A stretch of DNA of 64,000 nucleotides, from NCBI GenBank assembly GCA_016801885.1, contig CM028901.1, positions 15,635,095 to 15,699,094 of the forward strand, in the 5' to 3' direction. Of the stretch, positions 59,943 to 64,000 are shown piece by piece; within the stretch, counting starts at the first letter, position 1, and each line of letters starts with the position of its first letter. The notes under the pieces are model-generated. The model was not told the DNA's origin. It did not search any database and saw nothing but the letters and a program-made list of their open reading frames with translations. This stretch comes from Toxotes chatareus. Taxonomy: Eukaryota; Chordata; Actinopteri; Toxotidae. The translations under genes and the position numbers were made by a program.

Positions 59943-62900
59943 CTTGACTGACACTTTGGCCTCAGACAGCAGAGTACATGTGAGTGGCCTTTGCCACGTT
60001 GAGCCCCAGCCCATTTCTCAGCACCTCAGCTTTGACCCCTTCAGGCCACAACACACATCTGCCTTGTAGAGCAGGGAAAAAAAAAGTGACTTTAGACTCT
60101 GCATGGTGTGGCAATCTCTGACAAAAACACCAGAGATGTTGAGCAGGCTTGACAGTTTTTTAAAAGGAAAGATAAAACTAATTATGATTCTTCTCCAATA
60201 AGAAGGACCATCACTGCTGTGCTGAATTCCTTCAGCTCTAGCACTGATCCACAGGGAGATCTGTGGAAACTGTGAGCAAGGGAACCACATCCCCCCGCTC
60301 AGTACCATCCCCTAAGATCTGCTACTGTTTATCCTTCTGATCCATTAATCATAGAGCTGCTTAAGTATCACACGTGACTCAACACTAACTTCCGCTATAC
60401 ATTTGGACTGGATGGGCCGAGTGGTGGAGGAAGCAGATGGAAAGAAAGTCTTTATCTTTATCTAACCATCAGCAGCAGCTGCAACGTGAAACATTCTCAC
60501 TGCATTAGCATATTCACTCATAGAGAGAAATTAGTTGCGTTCACTTTTTGGATGATAACATACTTTTGATACTGGAATTGAATTAACAGAAGTCTTGAGA
60601 ATGTTTTTTTTTTTAAAGATGACTTTTTCTACTTGATACTTTAGAGAAAGGGAAAAAGGGCAAAGGTCTCATTTGTTAACCTTTGTCTCAGATGGTCCAT
60701 ATACACACAGTGTAAATGGGTTTTTATGTGTCCATGTTTTGGGAGATTTCGTCTCCCACTCCAACGCAACTTCTGCAAATAAAACAACAAAATCTCCTAC
60801 ATGATTCAGTGTCCCCAAGGCTGGATTGTCTATAAACAAAGTAAATAGGTTGACAAGATAAATTAGCAATTCAGAGATTTCTGTTACTTAGGTGAACTGT
60901 TCCTGAACCTTTAAATAGGCAACATGTCAAAAAAAATTATATCACTTTTCTGGTTTCTGTGCACAACAGGTGGTTTTCAGCAGGTAGTCTTATCAGCAGA
61001 ATTGAAGTAATTATCCGTAACACTGTTCACCAGTGAAAAATGAAACAGGACACTGGGCTCACGCTCCGTGTCCTGTGTGAATCTGCAGACACTTCATCAC
61101 CTTCACAGAGCTGTTTGTTTTTCTGCTCTCTGCTGATTCCTAATTCGTACTGTAGGCCTTTAACAGGGTCAGCGTTTCCCGGCAACAGCTTGTTCCTCGT
61201 CCCGAGCTGTGCCTGTAAGCCGGCAGTGGGTCTGACAGGAAGACGGTGCCGACTAATGAGAGTGGATGCATGGGCGAGCATCACCTGGGCCCAGCCAAGT
61301 TAATCATTTCCATTCAGGGCAGCCAGGCCTTTGTACACAGGTGATGGCTAATAAAGTCTCAGTTGGAGGTATTTTCACTTTATCAATGACTTTGGGAGCC
61401 AGTCTCGACTGAGCGGGAGTGTTTGTTGGTACAACACACACATTATTAAACTCCTTCCACCTTTTAGAGGGAACAAAGAGATCCACAGTGGCGGTGGTGT
61501 CTGGCTGGCACTCTCCCGTCTGAGGTCATCCTCTGAACACCCCTCATATTGAACTGGCACACTGTCCAGGCCCCTTGAGAAAACAAGACAGAGCCATCCA
61601 CCAGTGACTCAGTCAGGTTTATATAGCCATGATACGGATCAGCGACTTGCAAGAAAATGTCAATTTTCTCTCTCCTCCTGCGGTGCACTGGCCGCTGTCG
61701 AGATGTGGACAGGCCTGCACTTTCCCAAAGACTTTTCCCCATCGCACCCCTAATTAGGTAGGAACTTTCCGTGCTCATAAACGCCAATGCGACCATCAAA
61801 AGGAGGAATGCTCGGAAACAGAGAGGAAAGCTCCAGGAATCACAATCTTCAGGCTGACGGAAGCCTCATGGATTACTATTTACAGTGTCACAGGCCTGGG
61901 AAGCCAGGGAGGAGTGGAATATGAAATGAGTTTGGAGTGATGGAATATTTCGTAGATTGTCTGGCCAGACCACTTGTGGGTGGTGACATATAGCAGATAC
62001 GCTTAAACATTGCATATTATAAGTTACAGCAACCACCAAACAGCTATGCATTTTCACGAACAAAGAAGTCAGGCACGCAGATGGGTACAGTACGGGGGAG
62101 GTACTGAGGTTTTGTCTAGAAGCAAATTGTAAAGGAGGTCTGAAGGTCTCGGGCTGGAACTTTCAAACTTCCTGTGCATTGAAATATGATCATAAAATGA
62201 CACAAACACCAAAATAGCCCCAACATGATTTTCTTTTTGTTTTTCCACAAATTTCCACTTTGTAAAAATACGAAGTGTACACTTACATTGTGTAAGGACA
62301 TAATGTGTATAATGACACACAATGTCCATTATGCTTCCATCACTGAATTATGATCAAATAAGACAAAACGACAGGCTTTATGTTGGTAGACTGAATTCAT
62401 GATTTTAAGCGAGCGTGACAATCAGATGACTTAACGGACCTGACCTGACGATGACGAGCTTGTCTAATTACACTGAGTTAATGATAAAACAAGACTGAGA
62501 CTCTACAGCTACATCAGCAGCTCTGTGCACAGTGCTTTGAACTAAAGTTAACATGATAATAACGTTAACAAGTTGATGTTTAGCGGCTATAACATTTACC
62601 ATGCTCACTTAGTTTAGTGTGTTACGTTTGCGAATTAGCCTTTAACACAAAACACTGCTGTGGCTAATGGGAACGTCATGAAAACTGTGATCAGCTGTTG
62701 TTGTTATGGGAAATGTTAGAGGAACGCCAAAGTCCTGATGACTTGTCCTTTGGACACAATGAATGAGAGTACACATTTTCATGGCAATCCATCTCATAGA
62801 GATATTCCAGTCTGGGTCAAAGTGGTAGACAGACAAATCAACAATGCCATTCCTATGACCATGCCACTACATGTGGATAGAGATCTGCTGTGCAACCCAC

Positions 62901-64000
62901 AACAGAAGCAGCAGAAAGACAATGATGACAACAACATTTTTCTATATAGCAAAATCTGTAAGGTAAACACGGAAACAGCCTTAGAAATGTTTTTTTCTGT
63001 CCTTCAATTCAAAAACACAGGTTAACAAAATTTTCTCACTGTATCACAGATCAAGAAACAAAGCTATCTGGACACACTTTTATCAAAGCAAGAGAATGGC
63101 TTTGTTTGTCCGCACAGCTGTTTTCTTTTAATAAAACAAGCTCAAGGGCATCTCAGCAACAGCTACTAAGGGAGGGTGAGTCTAAATCATTCCTTTTTGC
63201 CATCCACTTTTTCAAAGCTTGGGCAGGAATTCAACCCAGACCCCGTTCAAATATTGATTCCTGTCATTTAGAACAGTAGAGCTTTCGTACTGAGAAAATA
63301 ACCACTCTGGTCTTAAACACACTGTAACGGAGCAATTGCTTTGGCCTTCAATAACTATGATAAATATCCTTTCGGAAAATGAGAAACACAGAATCCATTG
63401 TGAGGGGAAGTGAAATGATTCTTGCAGCCAAGCTAGGAGAAAACAAATGCGGTGCTGGCGTTCAATTCAATAGTTCTTCCAGAGAGAAACTGAAGCAGCA
63501 CAACTGCTTGCTTCCAGCTTGGATGTCGCCAAGAGTACGGATTAGCATAACTCCAATATATAGTCAATAAAACGTGTTAGATGGTGAGTAAGCTACTAGC
63601 AGGGCTTCACTTTGAAAAAATGCATTTACGTAGTTTAAGAGAATTAACAATCAGTCTGACATTTGGGGAAAATACACTTTTTTCTTTCTTTCCCAGAGAT
63701 AGATGATAAGGTTGAAGGTCGAATACCAGACTCATACCTTCCACAATGGAATGAAAAAAAAAATGCTGCTAACAATCCCACAATGCAATGCGGTGCATAT
63801 AGATTACAGTCAGTCAATTGTAAGTGACTGGAATCTTAACTTACACCTCACTGTTGCATAGAGGGAGTAGTGAATGAGTGAACAAAGAGGTGATTTTGGA
63901 CACAGCCCTTGTGAATTAGCTAATTATCTGTGAGCCACTAGCCATTGGTCATCTTGGAAGTGTTGCTGGTTACTACAGTTCTCCTCTCTTAAATTAACTT
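59943..64000. other. Intergenic, no gene seen
   Basis: AT-rich and gene-free as far as I can see. 61230-61380 is GC-balanced, with a phrase GGTGATGGCTAATAAAGTC that could be a homeodomain-type binding cluster. No exon was supported in the 86-111-codon frames at 61040-61303, 61464-61799 and 62069-62329. Confidence 0.45.

Noticed and set aside
1..64000. CRISPR arrays, operons, prophage or plasmid features
   Set aside because: The window is vertebrate nuclear DNA. The regular repeats present are a macrosatellite, a coding tandem repeat and microsatellites, none with spacer-repeat alternation.

Overview
This window looks like a teleost fish chromosome, probably a percomorph. It is AT-rich with long non-coding stretches and many dinucleotide microsatellites. 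It carries interspersed repeats that I recognise from fish genomes, introns as short as about 70-95 nt, and vertebrate GT-AG splicing. It is not a microbial sequence, and most open frames in it are chance frames without an ATG.

Region by region: (1) 1-1600 is gene-free apart from a perfect 19-bp hairpin. (2) 1629-15390 is a tandem array of a roughly 2.7-2.85 kb unit: four complete copies flanked by internally deleted copies. Decayed fragments of the unit reach about 16520. Copies keep minus-strand splice-like signals and a small hairpin but no intact reading frame, so the unit looks like a duplicated transcribed element or dead gene. (3) 16130-17500 is G-rich and minisatellite-like, and 18104-18720 looks like an orphan minus-strand promoter and first exon. 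(4) 23339-25924 is a minus-strand gene for a long coiled-coil protein I do not recognise. It has nine 46-residue repeats, a short 5' intron and one single-base frameshift. (5) 27400-36430 is a two-exon plus-strand gene of the TENT5/FAM46 poly(A) polymerase family, best matched to TENT5B. Its coding exons are 27794-27949 and 33996-35021, giving 393 residues. (6) 36400-64000 holds no gene I can support. It contains dispersed repeats, a SINE-like element split by a second element, a possible pseudogene scrap, and several perfect short inverted repeats.

TENT5B is the only gene here whose function can be named: a non-canonical cytoplasmic poly(A) polymerase that lengthens mRNA tails. Nothing suggests that the coiled-coil gene or the tandem array works together with it. 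The most unusual parts of the window are the 2.8-kb array with its conserved splice signals and the repeat-built coiled-coil gene.
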